From: Cyrtodaria siliqua
Taxonomy: Eukaryota; Mollusca; Bivalvia; Adapedonta; Hiatellidae
Length of the DNA stretch: 64,000 nt
NCBI GenBank assembly: GCA_037043455.1
Contig: JAWPHD010011524.1
Span: forward strand, 19,156-83,155
Reading direction: 5' to 3'
Shown here piece by piece: positions 1 to 11,490 of the stretch (position 1 is its first letter; every line of letters begins with the position of its first letter). The notes beneath the pieces are model-generated. The model saw nothing but the letters and a program-made list of their open reading frames with translations, did not search any database and was not told the origin of the DNA. The position numbers and the translations under genes were made by a program.

Positions 1-611
1 CAATAGGGGTTCACCCCCGTAATGTACACCTCTTTTCAGAGGACAGAGAGAGAGAATTTATAGCTCTCTTGGGGAACCCCAATGTTACTGCCCTGGGAGA
101 GGTGGGTCTGGACATGACTGAACCCTGTCACACCTGGCAGTATCAAGAGGATACCTTAAGGCGTATCCTACCCCAGAGTCGTGTAAGTTTACCACTTGTC
201 CTCCATATAAGAGGGAACAATAGTAGGGAGGGATCAGACCTGTACCTAAAAGCATTCCGTATAGTCCAAGAGTACTGTGGCTGGTCCCAACCTATACACT
301 TGCATTGTTTTGGGGGTGGTGCGGACGATGTGAACGGGTGGCTCAGTTACTACAGGAATTGCTTCTTCGGATTCACAGCCAATGTTAAGCACTTCTCGGA
401 GGTTCAGCTGCTGGGCTTGGCGGCAGTCCCGGAGAACCGTATATTGCTCGAGACTGACTCCCCGTACCTGTCTCCGGCCCCGCATCAAAAACCAAACAAC
501 CCTCTATTCATAGGGTATGTTGGCCGCTTGGTGGCTGAGAGGCGTGGTGGGGATCTGGCCGGCCTAATAGGTGCATCTCTTGAGAATGCGAAAGTTCTGT
601 ATGGGTTCTAA
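1..611 (+). CDS. TatD-like metal-dependent hydrolase/DNase, 3' part
   Basis: The frame is open from the left edge (first full codon at position 3) to a TAA at 609-611 and shows about 202 residues of a TatD-family (amidohydrolase-fold) protein. What I see: GVHPRN near the start, then ALGEVGLD (Glu at visible residue 33), LVLHIR (His about 68), IHLHCF (His about 101) and ETDSPYL (Asp about 152). These are the family's metal-ligand positions in the right order and spacing. The end has the usual helix with NA-x-x-L before the stop. The N-terminal HxH motif would lie left of the window. TatD proteins are Mg-dependent nucleases of about 260-300 residues. There is no stop or frameshift, so it is intact as far as visible. 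An ATG is not visible; the true start lies upstream. It could be a host gene's last exon or a coding segment of a mobile element; the repeat-rich surroundings keep both open. Confidence 0.72.
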   Translation, partial: IGVHPRNVHLFSEDREREFIALLGNPNVTALGEVGLDMTEPCHTWQYQEDTLRRILPQSRVSLPLVLHIRGNNSREGSDLYLKAFRIVQEYCGWSQPIHLHCFGGGADDVNGWLSYYRNCFFGFTANVKHFSEVQLLGLAAVPENRILLETDSPYLSPAPHQKPNNPLFIGYVGRLVAERRGGDLAGLIGASLENAKVLYGF

Positions 612-1847
612 GAGGCAATTCGGATATCCGCAGTGCACCCACTGGGACGATACACGCATACGCCATACTGTCTCTATAACCGTCATTATAGAGCCATTAA
701 TACTATTACTTTTAAGGTAAACTAGTCACAGTACTCTGTTGAGATGTGTGAACCTCTTTTATATATAACTTGCACCTTTGCAAGTTCATCACTTGTAATG
801 TAAATAATCACAGGACTCTATTGAGATGTGTGAAAGTTTTTTGTATATAAGTAACTTTTACTTTCACAACTCCATCGTTGAGGTGTGAATATTTTAACAT
901 AACTTTAACTTTTATAATAATACTTTATAATTCAACGTCTGTTGGTAACTCGCGACCTTACTCTAAACCCATACTATAGTGGGTATTGTAAATCTTCCTT
1001 ATTACAATCTTCAGGCTAATGATTTATATGAAGTCTGGATTGTACCGCCACTGGTACACGGAGTGTACACTCTTGGTAAGAGTGAGCCATTGCTGACGGT
1101 GTCGGGGGACCAGCAGGCATTGGGGGCTTTGCCCTTTTTAAAAGTGACAGGAGTGTTGTAAATCTACCACTGGTGGATCGACACCTGCGATCCAGCCTAA
1201 TCCATTGCGCCTGCGCCGAAGCGGGTGACGTCACCATTCACCCGCTAGAAGCCAGTTCGAGCTCACACACCAACCTGTAAAGACGTCTATACATTCTACT
1301 TGCCAAAGTACTCCGTCCCGGAACCAATACTTGGTAAGTATGTACAGATGCTTTTACAACACATGTTTCTCCCGATTGTATTTCATATATATACACCTTT
1401 ATTCAGGGAGCATCTATCTGTTTTACCGAACTCTTGTTTTTATTTTATTTGTGCAGCAGCTGCTTACTTTTATGTACATGTAGCTACGCCCCCGAGTTTG
1501 TTAGGTAGACTTTTGCTCAGTCATACTTAGTAAGTTACTGTCATTTACATTGTATAAACATGTCACGGATACAAAACAACCAATCATCGCGATCAGTCAG
1601 ATCAGTTGTTCCAATACATTATTAATAACACAATACATGTATTTTAAATTTTAGTACATCACATACGCTACACCAGCTTTTTTTTTCCTTCTTAAGACGG
1701 GTCCGGTTATTTTGAGTAAAAAAATAAAAAAAAATAAAAAAATTCCCAATTCCAGATTTTTCTTCCCAAAATTGTAAAATGTTTTAGAATAATCTTCTTA
1801 ATAAAGTTTTTTACCAGGGTTTTCGACGTTTCTTCTGCTTTTCTGTG
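612..1847. other. No recognisable gene
   Basis: Follows the TatD-like stop. I see AT-rich sequence with two similar short stretches near 720-780 and 790-850 ('CTCT(G/A)TTGAGATGTGTGAA'), which look like a small local duplication. A 60-codon open stretch at 979-1161 resembles nothing I know. The T/A-rich run near 1680-1745 is low complexity. Confidence 0.5.
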
Positions 1848-1858
1848 TAAATTGAACA

Positions 1859-2175
1859 ATTGAATGTTGTTTAACGGCTCATCAACACAGTATGGGTTAT
1901 TTAGAGCCGCCCCAGAGAGAGGGGAAGGATACATAGGAATCCGGGAACCTGCCCTACTCTTATTATCGAATAGATTCCTATGGTTCTTTAACGTGCTCGG
2001 AGGATAAACCGATACACGGGACCGCCCGGTTTACGTCCCCATCCGACGGACGAGGCTAAGGTAAAGTGTCTTGCCCAAGAACACACCGACGGAACTCAGT
2101 GGCACCACGGAGGATTGAACCCGGGGCCTCCGGTTACAAATCCGCCGCGCTACCGACTGCGCCACGCCAGCCCAT
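1859..2175 (-). mobile_element. tRNA-derived SINE, family 1, complete copy with 11-bp TSD
   Basis: Read on the minus strand, the element starts with a tRNA-like head: A box TGGCGCAGTCGGT and B box GGTTCAATCC (2100-2172). It continues with a core containing CTTGGGCAAGACACTT and GTCCGTCGGATGGGGACG, and ends in ACAACATTCAAT. It is flanked by a perfect 11-bp direct repeat TAAATTGAACA at 1848-1858 and 2176-2186, the target-site duplication expected from LINE-mediated insertion. Related copies or pieces lie at 17.07, 18.94, 19.40, 22.49 and 31.03 kb. The head and Pol III boxes look intact. Confidence 0.85.
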
Positions 2176-2481
2176 TAAATTGAACAAAATACAAAAACAA
2201 TTTTTTTTCCCAATTCTGAGAAAAAACGCGTGTTTTTTCCCAATTTTGAGAAAAATCGCGTGTTTTCCCCCAATTTGACCGGTCACGGACCCATTCGCTA
2301 TACACGAGTAACATATTTAGGAAATGTATTTCTCCGAATTGGTGATTACGGCATCTGTGCTGCGGCATTGTTTATATTTTATTCTGCAAGGTCTTGAGAA
2401 ATTGTGTACAACATTCTCTGATTGACCACTCTATCAAACAGAAAAAAGATTGAAAATTCAGAGAACGTGTTTAATACGTAT

Positions 2482-2832
2482 TTTCTATGACAGAGGTCAC
2501 AGGTCAATTTCACAGTGACCTTATTTTGGTATGCGACACACCGCTATCCCAAGATGTATCCACACACCAAGTTTGGTATCTCGAAGTCTTATAGTATTGA
2601 AAATATGACCCGGACAAGCATTTTTGAAACATTTTCTATGACAGAGGTCACAGGTCAAGGGACCTTATTTTTGTACGTGACACACGGTGACACCGCTATC
2701 CCAAGATGTATTCAAATACCAAGTTTGGTATCTCTAAGTGTTATAGTATTAAAAATATGGTCCGGAAAGTCGGACGGACGGACAAGGTGCAAACCTATAA
2801 TCCCCCACCCCCCGGGTCCGGTGGGGGACTAA
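2482..2832 (+). repeat. Two tandem ~151-bp units with (ACGG)n end
   Basis: The segment starting TTTCTATGACAGAGGTCACA at 2482 recurs at 2633, and both units share CGCTATCCCAAGATGTAT and CCAAGTTTGGTATCT. The second unit runs into GGACGGACGGACAAGG and a C-rich/G-rich hairpin-like end (2800-2830). Such units are a common dispersed repeat style in molluscs. The 105-codon open stretch over it is a by-product of the repeat. Confidence 0.7.
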
Positions 2833-2834
2833 AA

Positions 2835-3235
2835 ACTAGGCAGAGGACCATAAGCTTATAGCAAATGCAAATATTAAACCTCTGGCTCTTGCAGTTCCAG
2901 AGAAGAAGATATTTTCATGTTTTACCCTATACAAGCCTATGTAAAACTGTGACCCCGGAGCGGGGCTAAATGTGACCCCAGGGTCACCATTTGAACAAAC
3001 TTGGTAAAGGACCATAATCTTATAGTAAATGCAAAATATTAAACCTCTGGCTCATGTAGTTTCAGAGAAGATTTGTTAATTTCTTTCCTATATAAGTCCG
3101 TAAAACTGTGACCCCCCGGGCAAAGTCACCATTTTATCAAACTTGTTAGAGGACCATAAGCTGATGCTACATGTAATACATGAAAGCTCTGTGCCTTGTG
3201 GTTTCAGAGAAGATTTTTTTTTAAAGTTTAGCAAA
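2835..3235 (+). repeat. Three diverged ~150-bp tandem units (GGACCATAAG type)
   Basis: AGAGGACCATAAGCTTATAG at about 2842 recurs as GGACCATAATCTTATAG near 3007 and AGAGGACCATAAGCTGATG near 3149. Each unit contains AAACCTCTGG or AGCTCTGTGCC, TTCAGAGAAGA, and a GTGACCCC...GGTCACCATTT segment. Minus-strand relatives occur near 23,640-23,860. It has no coding potential. Confidence 0.7.
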
Positions 3236-4047
3236 AGACTAGTCAATCTTTCTAGATTTTCATTAATAATGATGAACTGTATATATGCACATTTCATCAT
3301 AATCGGACGATAAACAAAAAGGATATGACCAATTAAAGGTTGTTCTAAAACGAATATGGGAGCCGCCATTTTTAGAATTATGATGTCATAGTTCCATATA
3401 ACATATTTGGAATATGGATAAATATCATTTAAAACGGAAAAAAAACACTGCAAATAAATGCATTTTTTTACTAGTCATATAAAGCATTATTTCGATTCAG
3501 TATTACATATTTTTCATACAGTTGCTGTTATTTTCCCACTATAAATCATTAATTTTTTATATTAATAAATATTCCATACATGGTCATTTCCAACAGAAAC
3601 TTCAAATGATCATATCTTCTTTGTTTATCATCCGATTTTGATAATTCTTTCACTCTTATTCAAGTTTTTCAGAACTCTCAATAATATTAATAAAGATGGT
3701 TTGGCTGTGTCACTACATTCCCTTTTAAAAAAGTAGCTCTGATTATTCGGGTCTTTACTGTGTCTTTACTGTGTACGGCTTGCCAAATAAATGTGACAAG
3801 CGGTAGCAAAGCAAACATTTATGCTTTGTTCCCCACACCAAGTTTATTGAACATCATCATGGAAAAAAAATACTTCTTTCTTTCTTTACTTCCACACCTT
3901 TATTATTTGGTACCTAGGAAGGTACCTTTTCAGGTACAAGGACAGCTTACGGGCATGCAGTCCTGATAATCATGACATTTTAATATATAAAGGTAACATT
4001 ATATATACCTCAGACCAAAAAATTAAATTTAGTGACTTATGGAACCA
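3236..4047. other. No recognisable gene
   Basis: AT-rich sequence continuing from the tandem units. The only notable item is a short palindrome GGTACCTAGGAAGGTACC near 3909-3926. Confidence 0.4.
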
Positions 4048-4340
4048 GGAGGGTTCTCCATAGCCTAGTAGTCTAAGGTGCTGTCTCATTTATGATCACA
4101 TAGACCTCTCACTGCTGTAAGATCGTGAGTGTTTGAGTCCTGCTTGCAACACATAATTTAATAAGTGAGAAAGTTTGTCAGTTACTTGCGAAAGGACAGT
4201 GGTTCTACTCCGCTATCTTCAGTTGTACTCAAATATGTGATATCTTCAGGTATATGAGTACTACTCAGGTAACTGAGGTCTTCCTCCACCAATAAAACTG
4301 GCCGCCAATTGTATGACCTAATTGATCTGTAAGTGTTTAC
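4048..4340 (+). mobile_element. tRNA-derived SINE, family 2
   Basis: The head has an A-box-like TAGCCTAGTAGTCTAAGG (about 4061) and a B-box-like GTGTTTGAGTCC (about 4130), separated by a long variable arm as in Ser/Leu-type tRNAs. It is followed by a core with TTACTTGCGAAAGGACAGTGG, TTCTACTC and CTTCCTCCACCAATAAAACTGGCCGCC. The same core is present on the minus strand at 23.36-23.64 kb. It is a SINE rather than a tRNA gene because the head is degenerate and fused to the core. Confidence 0.7.
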
Positions 4341-4689
4341 TAGTCTACAAAATTAAATGCGACCGTGGCACACGAATGCCCTGCTAAATGATTATCAGTT
4401 GCATATAAAATGGAGTAACCTAAGTCTCATAAGAAAGAGGAAGTCATTGAAAATGTTTACATTATACTGGTATAATTGTATATACATGCGTATGTGTGCG
4501 ATTTAAAAAGCTGAAAATCTGTCTACAAAGTCTACTTTCGTTTTCGCTATCTGAAAACTGCTTGTCAGCAATTTTTTCGAACTACACACATACAAAGGAT
4601 CTTCTACATCTACTAAAAGTACACTATAACTTGTCCGAGTAAATGTCATTTTCCTGTGTTTAATTCTGTGAAGGTGGACACACAAATAC

Positions 4690-4773
4690 CACGGTGGAGA
4701 ACCTAGACGGTTACTAGTGGAAATAAATCGGCGCCCCGTGATACTAGCGGATTGTTTTACGGTTACTAGCGGA
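4690..4773 (+). repeat. Left terminal inverted repeat of the 4.69-7.66 kb transposon
   Basis: 84 bp starting at CACGGTGGAG and ending TTACTAGCGGA. It pairs with the reverse complement of 7575-7658 with about six mismatches and no gaps. Confidence 0.9.
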
Positions 4774-5289
4774 ACATATTTACAGTTTTAAAATGGACCA
4801 TGCACCACAAAACGGTAAAATTCATCAACGGTATGCGTAAGTGCACTATAACTTCTTGTGCACGGAACATTAGAACGCTTAATGAACATACTGATGCATA
4901 CCATTTTCTACAAAACGTTAATGGAGCTTTACACGAAGTAATCCAAACTACTCACTTACGCTACTGCCCGCACTATCTGTGATACGTTTTGAACGTTTTT
5001 GCAAATTTAAAGTGCAGTAATACTATTTTTCCTCTTGCTACTATAGAAAACAAGATTTCTGCTGCAGAATGGTATTAAATTTATTTAAAAACAGCACTGT
5101 AGGCAGTAATTAAATGGGATAAAATTGATTTTTGTCGGCTACGGATGCTGACGGAAGTTGTTAAAAAACGTTAAAATTTAGGCACCGGTTATTTTTTGAA
5201 AACAATGCACCGGTTACTATACGATTTTTTCCACATTTTAGCTTCAGGAAAAGAAAAACTAAACGTAATGGTTAAATCAGCCAAAGAAG

Positions 5290-6115
5290 CTGAAAAGTAC
5301 GGCAGTCTCGGAAGTGTCCACACCATCATTTGAGGTATGCGATACTGTAAGGCCATCCAGTGTTATCGTAAAGAAAGCACCGATTAAGTTCAATCCACCT
5401 CTGAAGGGGCCAAGATGAAGGCTTTTCGATAACAGTGTAGAGGAGGACATTATTGAGGAAATATGCGATCTCCTCCCTTCTTTTTTGCACAAAGTAAAAC
5501 AGGCTGGTCTACTGGGGGATTTTTGTAACTTCATCAGATTGGTCAGTTCAGATAAGTTGCCCCTCATAAACATAACACTCCTGCTCTTCTTGGATGTAAT
5601 GAGATGGTACTCACTTGACAACTCATCAAACATGGTGTATTCTGAAGAGTGTTGGACATTTTGGAAAGTCTTGTATAAACTCTTTCACGGAAAGGCACTG
5701 CGGTTTATGTGTGGAATTAAATCCAGTGGTAACGTCGCTCAGAATAATAAAAAAACGTGGGGAATATGATCCTCAGAACACTTCAATAAATTTTGCTGTT
5801 CCATAAAAAAACCGTGTTGCTGCGTATGACATTGTTGGACTTTACATTCCAAAAGAAATTTCACCAGGTGTAATTAATCAAGCTCTTGATATGAAACCAA
5901 CAGATAAGACCTATGTCCTTAGCTTTGATGGAAAAAAAATGGCGCCTGGATTGAATAAGGATAATGGCGACCAGGATCTCTTTGGTCACGAAGAGGATGA
6001 ATCGCTATCACATTTAAAGATTGGAACAGGAAATGAATTTGACCGAAGAGACAGCAAATCAATGGGAAAGTTTTTCAAACGAAGACAAGATGGAACGGCT
6101 AGGACATTTAGTTAA
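5290..6115 (+). pseudogene. Decayed transposase-like coding remnant inside the TIR element
   Basis: Open pieces in different frames (about 5485-5769 and 5891-6115) sit head to tail inside the TIR-bounded element. The first contains FLDVMRWYSLDNSSNMVYSE and LYKLFHGKALRFM; the second contains TYVLSFDGKKMAPGL followed by GDQDLFGHE. In-frame stops and frame changes separate them, so no full product is possible. The Asp in SFDGKK is a candidate first acidic residue of a DDE-type transposase, but I could not find a convincing second Asp or Glu and do not recognise the family. The location between TIRs is the main argument that it is the transposase. Confidence 0.5.
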
Positions 6116-7574
6116 TTTGGTGTCATTACGAATCAAGGACTTACGAATATTTACCTGAAACAACGAATGGCTTTGAAAAAAATTCTAAAGGAAAGTGGAA
6201 ATGATTAGAGAAATTCGAAATATGTGTACGCTGTCAGCAGTGTGCAAACGCAAATGTTTCAGATAAGAACGATAGTGGAACGTCTTCTTGATGTAAATTA
6301 CGCCTTGCTGTCAATATGTGCATCACTCAACATTGCAAATATTCGTTAAAATTTACGCACACAGACCAATGCATAAGCCCCCTACGTTTCATATAAATAT
6401 ATTTATATTATTTTAGTAATCGTACAAAATTGGGCAATCCCGTCATTCTTCAGAATCATTTCGAAGAAGTGATTGAGATGTTGCGCATGAAAACCAGGTC
6501 AAAGCGTACAAACTCGGTAATTTCCGCAGAGCACCGGAAATTGTGAGACAGTTCCGATTGAAACCAGGTCCAACCAGTTGGTTCATCTCCGTTTTATCTC
6601 TATATATATATTAGTTCGTTATTTTAATATACAATTATAAACCATTGCAAGCTCGGATTCATATTGGAGGCATATTATAATTCGGGGTATATTATAATCG
6701 TACTGTCCGTGCGTGCGTGCGAAATCGTGTCTCAGCCATTACTCGAAAAGTATTGAAGGGATACGTCAGAAGTGTCGCGCGCAAGAATTAGGTTCCCACT
6801 CAAGGTCATACTTGGAGGTCAAAGGTAAAAAAACTTTTTATTTTCGTGTCCCAGCCATTACCCGGAAACCTGGTCAAAGGTCAAGGGTACATTTGGAGTT
6901 CAACGTCTATTGTTTGTATTCAAATTTGTTTAAAAAGTATTTTTTATACAGAAAAATACCCTTTCAACTCTTATTCAAATGCATATTGTTTGAAATCACA
7001 CGTATACTGTACAGACTTATTTAGGCAAGACATTCTTTTGAAAATACATAAAATACAATAAATACTCAGGGCCAGGTTAACAACAGGAGATAGCGCTGGT
7101 AATGCTAGACGGGAGGTAATTTATAAGTTAATGCTATCTCCGATTGTAATTTTTTAAAATGCGTATAGTAACCGGTGCCTGTTTTTACAGTGTTTTTTTA
7201 CAGTAACCGTAGCCCACATATTCCTATAAAACACAACATTTTTGGTATACAATTTACGCCCATTGCTTATCAAATATATTCCAAGATTAATTAACTATAT
7301 ATTAACTATTTGCATACAAATCTGTGCTGTAACGCGTTACTTATTAGATATAAGTAAAGGAAAACTGCAATAATCTGTCAAATGTCCATGCACTTTCGGA
7401 TACTATTTCAGTTATATCATAATAAAAGCTTCTGTTTGGGAACAAACTTATAATTATCTAATTAGTTAAATATATCTAGCGTTCCGTAGAAGCAAGTGTT
7501 TTTCGAAAAAACGAATAGTTATTTAAAAAATACTACTTTATGACGAACTACTTACAATTCTTCCCAGTTATTTA

Positions 7575-7658
7575 TCCGCTAGTAACCGTAAAACAATCGG
7601 CTAGTATCACGGGACGCTGTTTTATTTCCGCTAGTAAGCGTCTAGGTTCTCCACCGTG
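7575..7658 (-). repeat. Right terminal inverted repeat of the 4.69-7.66 kb transposon
   Basis: Reverse complement of the left repeat at 4690-4773. It ends in CTCCACCGTG directly before the second AATAC. Confidence 0.9.
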
Positions 7659-7663
7659 AATAC

Positions 7664-8828
7664 TCACTGATTCCTTCCTTTGTTGATGTTCGTTGTACTT
7701 TCCCGGGTAAAATAAACAAACGCCGATAAAAGTAGAGCAATTCCGATTGCGGGTGTTAATGTCAAGGTCAGAAGGGATCAGTAATTATTTCTATAGTTCA
7801 ATTTACCGCCACCTGTTGTCATAATGTCCAACGACTATTACAATTTGAGAAGTTCCTAATGAGTATTACAAATTTAGAAGTGCGTAATTCGTAATTTGTC
7901 GAACTTGGTAGTGGGAGCAATAAACAAATTGAATCTCGTCGTTTCAAGTTTGTTGTGTCGTATTTGCAACTATAAATTGGTAAGTATGCAACTTTGATGT
8001 TGTACAATGGACACATTACAAACTAAGACAATTGGAACTCAGAAGTAGCAATGTTGCATGTTTGCATTTATCACAAAGAAGTAAGAGGTACAACATTTGT
8101 ATACACATGGGATATCACTAGACACATTAAGACGTTTAGCATTTGAAAGTTGCAAGGTTGTAATGTTGCATTTGCAACAAAGAAAAAACAAATCTGCAAT
8201 ATTTACACACATGAGACATTGCAGAAACACAATTAACACATTAAGACTTTTGACCCTGATTCCCTTTCATAATTTTCAAGTAGTCATTTGCATAATATTA
8301 ATATATATCAAAACAAGGTTATGATCCAAAATAAGCAATTTCGTTATGTTGTCACTTGATATTCAGATGTCAGTAATCAAATTAAGTAACAAGATATTAT
8401 CTTCACCATGATGTAAAGAACGTTTCAGGTAAAATAATGTTGTAAATAAAATCTTTGACTTGACTTGAATCACTGTCATTGGGATATTAAAATATCTACT
8501 GCGCAAAAAAAAAATGCTGAAGTTTTAATATTACAATTATTTAAGGTAGTCTAATGTTCTAGATTGGCATACCTTTGGCAACCGAACAAAATATGTTGGT
8601 TAGACAGTGCTCTCTATTGATTTGATTTGGGGGTATGTAGGCCATTTGGCAAGGCCACTTTGAATGTTTAAAGAAAGAAAATGTTATAGGTCTAACAGGA
8701 AGAGTAGCATTTACAGAATACAGTCACTCCAACAAGTATTACAACTCAAAGGTGATTCAAAAAGTACAAAACGCTTTTTTTTCGAATGACTTCTCGGTCG
8801 GTCTTCAATATGTAAGTCTCTATTGGTG
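7664..8828. other. No recognisable gene
   Basis: AT-rich. A short TAAATAAAATCTTTGACTTGACTT stretch near 8445-8468 resembles the 3' tail style of dispersed retroelements. Nothing else could be assigned. Confidence 0.4.
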
Positions 8829-8897
8829 CGTGAGTGTGTGTGTGTGTTTGCGAGCGTGTGTGTGTGTGTGTGTGTGTGTGTGCTTGCGTGCATGTGT
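8829..8897 (+). repeat. (TG)n microsatellite, interrupted
   Basis: Runs of TG/GT interrupted by TTGCGAGC and TTGCGTGCA. The longest pure block is about 8851-8882. Cysteine/valine-rich or histidine/threonine-rich open stretches over it are artefacts of the repeat. Confidence 0.9.
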
Positions 8898-9078
8898 TTG
8901 GGTGGGGTGCGGGAGGGGCTCAGATATCAACGGTCAAGGTTTCCATTACCTTATATGGAAATATAAAACACGCTCATGACACGTCATGGATACATTGTCA
9001 CAGAGAAAGGAGCCTATTGTTTCGAGTTCAGAATGTCACAGTTCATGGTCGCCATTATATCATGTGGACATGATTCCG

Positions 9079-9605
9079 CGCGATTACCCCGGAAGTATAA
9101 GACCCGCACTCAAGAAACTTAAAAAGTTCACTGCTCTTGGTGATAACAGGAACCTTATTGCTGTTGGGGTTAGTACGCCAAAGTTCAAGTTCGCCATGAC
9201 ATCGTATGGACATACACTTGACACACGATAACACCAGAAGTATAACACATATGTTTATGACACTTACTAGGTCCATTGCCATTGATGGTGGAAAGACCCT
9301 ATTGCTTCAATGTGGCCATGACCTAATATGAACATACGCATTCAGCACGATTACTCTGGAATTATAATACCCATGTTGGCTATGAAAATACTAAGGTGCA
9401 TCGCCCTTGATGAGAGGATGATGCAATCAATATATTAAGTTCACGATTGCAATGACCGCATATGGATATACGCATTCCCCACGATATCTCTGAAAGTATA
9501 ACGCCCACGCTCATGAAAATTGAGAGGTACATTGCCCGTGGTGATAGATCTCTATTGCTTTGGGGTCAGTAGATCAAACGTCAAGGTCATATTGAATTGA
9601 CAATG
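9079..9605 (+). repeat. About four diverged 125-150-bp tandem units
   Basis: Units begin near 9079, 9226, 9349 and 9482, each with CGATTA/CGATA..C..GAAGTATAA, a CTCATGAAA-like segment, CATTGCCCTTGATGG-like and CTATTGCTTTGGGGTCA-like segments, and an end of the ATATGGACATACGCATTC type. They are strongly diverged and have no coding capacity. A related single block occurs near 31,610-31,780. Confidence 0.65.
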
Positions 9606-10790
9606 ACGCAATTCTGAAATAACTTTTCGCTATACACAATAATTCGACTTTATGTACCGTTTCAGTGCGGTGATCATGATATATAATATGTTGAGGAATC
9701 CGTGCAAGTCATGACATTCGGTATTTCAAAACAGGTTTATAATTTCTCTCTATAGTGTTTGCTTTCTAATTATCACATATTAAATTAAAATAGTTTTAAT
9801 TCTCTTAAAAGCTAACGTCAAGATTAGCGACGGTTTCTTGTTTTTTTTATGTGCATAAAACATCCGTATCTATATATTTTATTTGTGAGACATACCTGTT
9901 TTGTTTATTAACGCTAAGCAGTGATAGTCTCTTATAATTCAAACGTTAAATGGCGTAGTACAGAATGTATTGTATTTTATACATGTTTATTGTGTATTGT
10001 GTGCATTGATGAAACTTAAATAAACATGTTTACATTATATAAAGTTGGCGCGTAGCTAACGTATAGGCCAGGACATTCAAATGAATAAGAATAAATTAAC
10101 GAATCATAATTTATAACGACGAAATATGTAATAAAATATAGGGGAGGATTGTCACAGGAGTAGTTGGGATTAACTTATGAAAAAATCAATGTCAGAAACT
10201 GCATTTACATTAGCTTAATGCAGCTTTTAAAATATGTTAAAAATATACATTGATCAAAGAAAAACAAGCGAATACACAGATGACAGATGAAAAAGAGAAT
10301 GTTGTATTAACGTACAAGAGGTGTGTGCACTGTATCAAATGTACTGACTACTGTCTATAGATGACAACGTAATATAGATGTTGATGATGTTTCTTATTTA
10401 ATCAACAGTAAAGTTAAAAAGAAATTACCACTCTGATATTAACTAACACGATGATATGCGCGAATCCAATTAACGTTGAACTGATCATCAAATGCCTCCT
10501 ATGCGGATTGATGATATGAAGATTATGAGGTTATGATCTGATGGATCTCCATCGAGGTTTGAGGTGGACCAAACACGTATTCCGAGGGTCGTCGCCTCCA
10601 CAAACTCCTGACCTATATGTCCAGTTACGGGCCCGTTATACACCAGCTGAGGGCTTACACACTCAGAGGGTTTAGCTCCGCACCTGGAGGCTTAGGCTTT
10701 AGCAATACATGTAGACGTCGTTTCATAAACCAAACAATCGTAAATAAAGATATCCAAGTCAGGTAATATTCTCTAACAAACAAGGCAGCA
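9606..10790. other. No recognisable gene
   Basis: AT-rich sequence with many stops on both strands. The less AT-rich block 10,540-10,700 contains no reading frame that I recognise. Confidence 0.4.
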
Positions 10791-10800
10791 TTAATATGCA

Positions 10801-11490
10801 ATATACACTCAGTACATTTAAAAACGCACATTTTTTAAAATGTTTTTTTAGTTTGAGAAAAGTCATTCTAAAATAAATTTGCAGTTGCCCCACGGGTTAA
10901 AATATGGTTGTAAGCTGTTACGTAATATCTACACTACGAGAACACACTAAATTCACGTTTTGCACGTGGGTTTTATTGTCGTTGTAGCTTTATGGGCTCA
11001 TGATAAATTTTATCAACCAAAAGATGTGCGTTTTTAAACGTACTGAGTGTAGGTGTAACACATACGTATAGCACAATCCGTAATGATATTTTTACTGCTA
11101 TTTTAGGATCTAAGAGCCCAATAATGTGGCTTTGTAGAAGAATACTGCTTAAGCCGGTGCTAGGGATGTTTATTCTTACATAACCTCTCATGAATAGACT
11201 CAAAACTGAGTGTCCGTCTCTAGGTTGTGTTTGTTGCTTCCAATCAGTATTTATTAACATTCATACTAGATTTCGTTAAGGCAGTTTGGCGGTAGTAAAG
11301 TTTCTCCCCGTGCTATGAATCAGTAGTGTTGTTTTACTGGTACGTTCCAACTAGTACAATATATATGGCTTTGAAGTAGAATACCACTTACGCCGGTGCT
11401 AGGGGGCGTGATAGGTGTTGCTTGTTACACTACCTTTGATGAACTGACTCAATAAAACCGAGTCTGTTACTTTATTTATCAGTATTTATA
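10801..11490. repeat. Local inverted and direct repeats
   Basis: CACTCAGTAC(A/G)TTTAAAAACGCACAT at about 10,805-10,832 is present inverted at about 11,023-11,050. A separate block around 11,131-11,265 (GAATACTGCTTAAGCCGGTGCTAGGG) is repeated directly around 11,375-11,490 (GAATACCACTTACGCCGGTGCTAGGG), including downstream GACTCAA and CAGTATTTAT motifs. This looks like remnants of a small inverted-repeat element. Confidence 0.55.

Larger units (their letters stand above)
4690..7658. mobile_element. DNA transposon with 84-bp TIRs, AATAC TSD, decayed transposase
   Basis: The ends are near-perfect inverted repeats (4690-4773 and 7575-7658, about 78 of 84 positions identical) beginning CACGGTGGAGAACCTAGACG. 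AATAC occurs directly outside both ends (4685-4689 and 7659-7663), indicating a 5-bp target duplication. Each TIR contains the motif TTACTAGCGGA twice, and a sub-terminal ACCGGTTACTATA echo occurs at about 5210 and inverted at about 7155. The interior holds broken plus-strand coding pieces at about 5290-6115 and a secondary repeat at about 6620-6900. A CAC-start plus a 5-bp duplication recalls Transib-type elements, but no nonamer is visible and the protein pieces do not let me assign a superfamily. Confidence 0.85.

Noticed and set aside
2100..2172. Possible tRNA gene on the minus strand
   Set aside because: It is the head of a SINE with flanking target-site duplications; no acceptor-stem pairing typical of a mature tRNA was evident.
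4690..4740. RAG-type recombination signal (CACGGTG heptamer)
   Set aside because: No ACAAAAACC-like nonamer lies 12 or 23 bp inside the heptamer; only the heptamer-like start is present, so it is kept as a hint, not a call.
8711..8979. Cys/Val-rich and His/Thr-rich open reading stretches
   Set aside because: They are translations of the (TG)n microsatellite.
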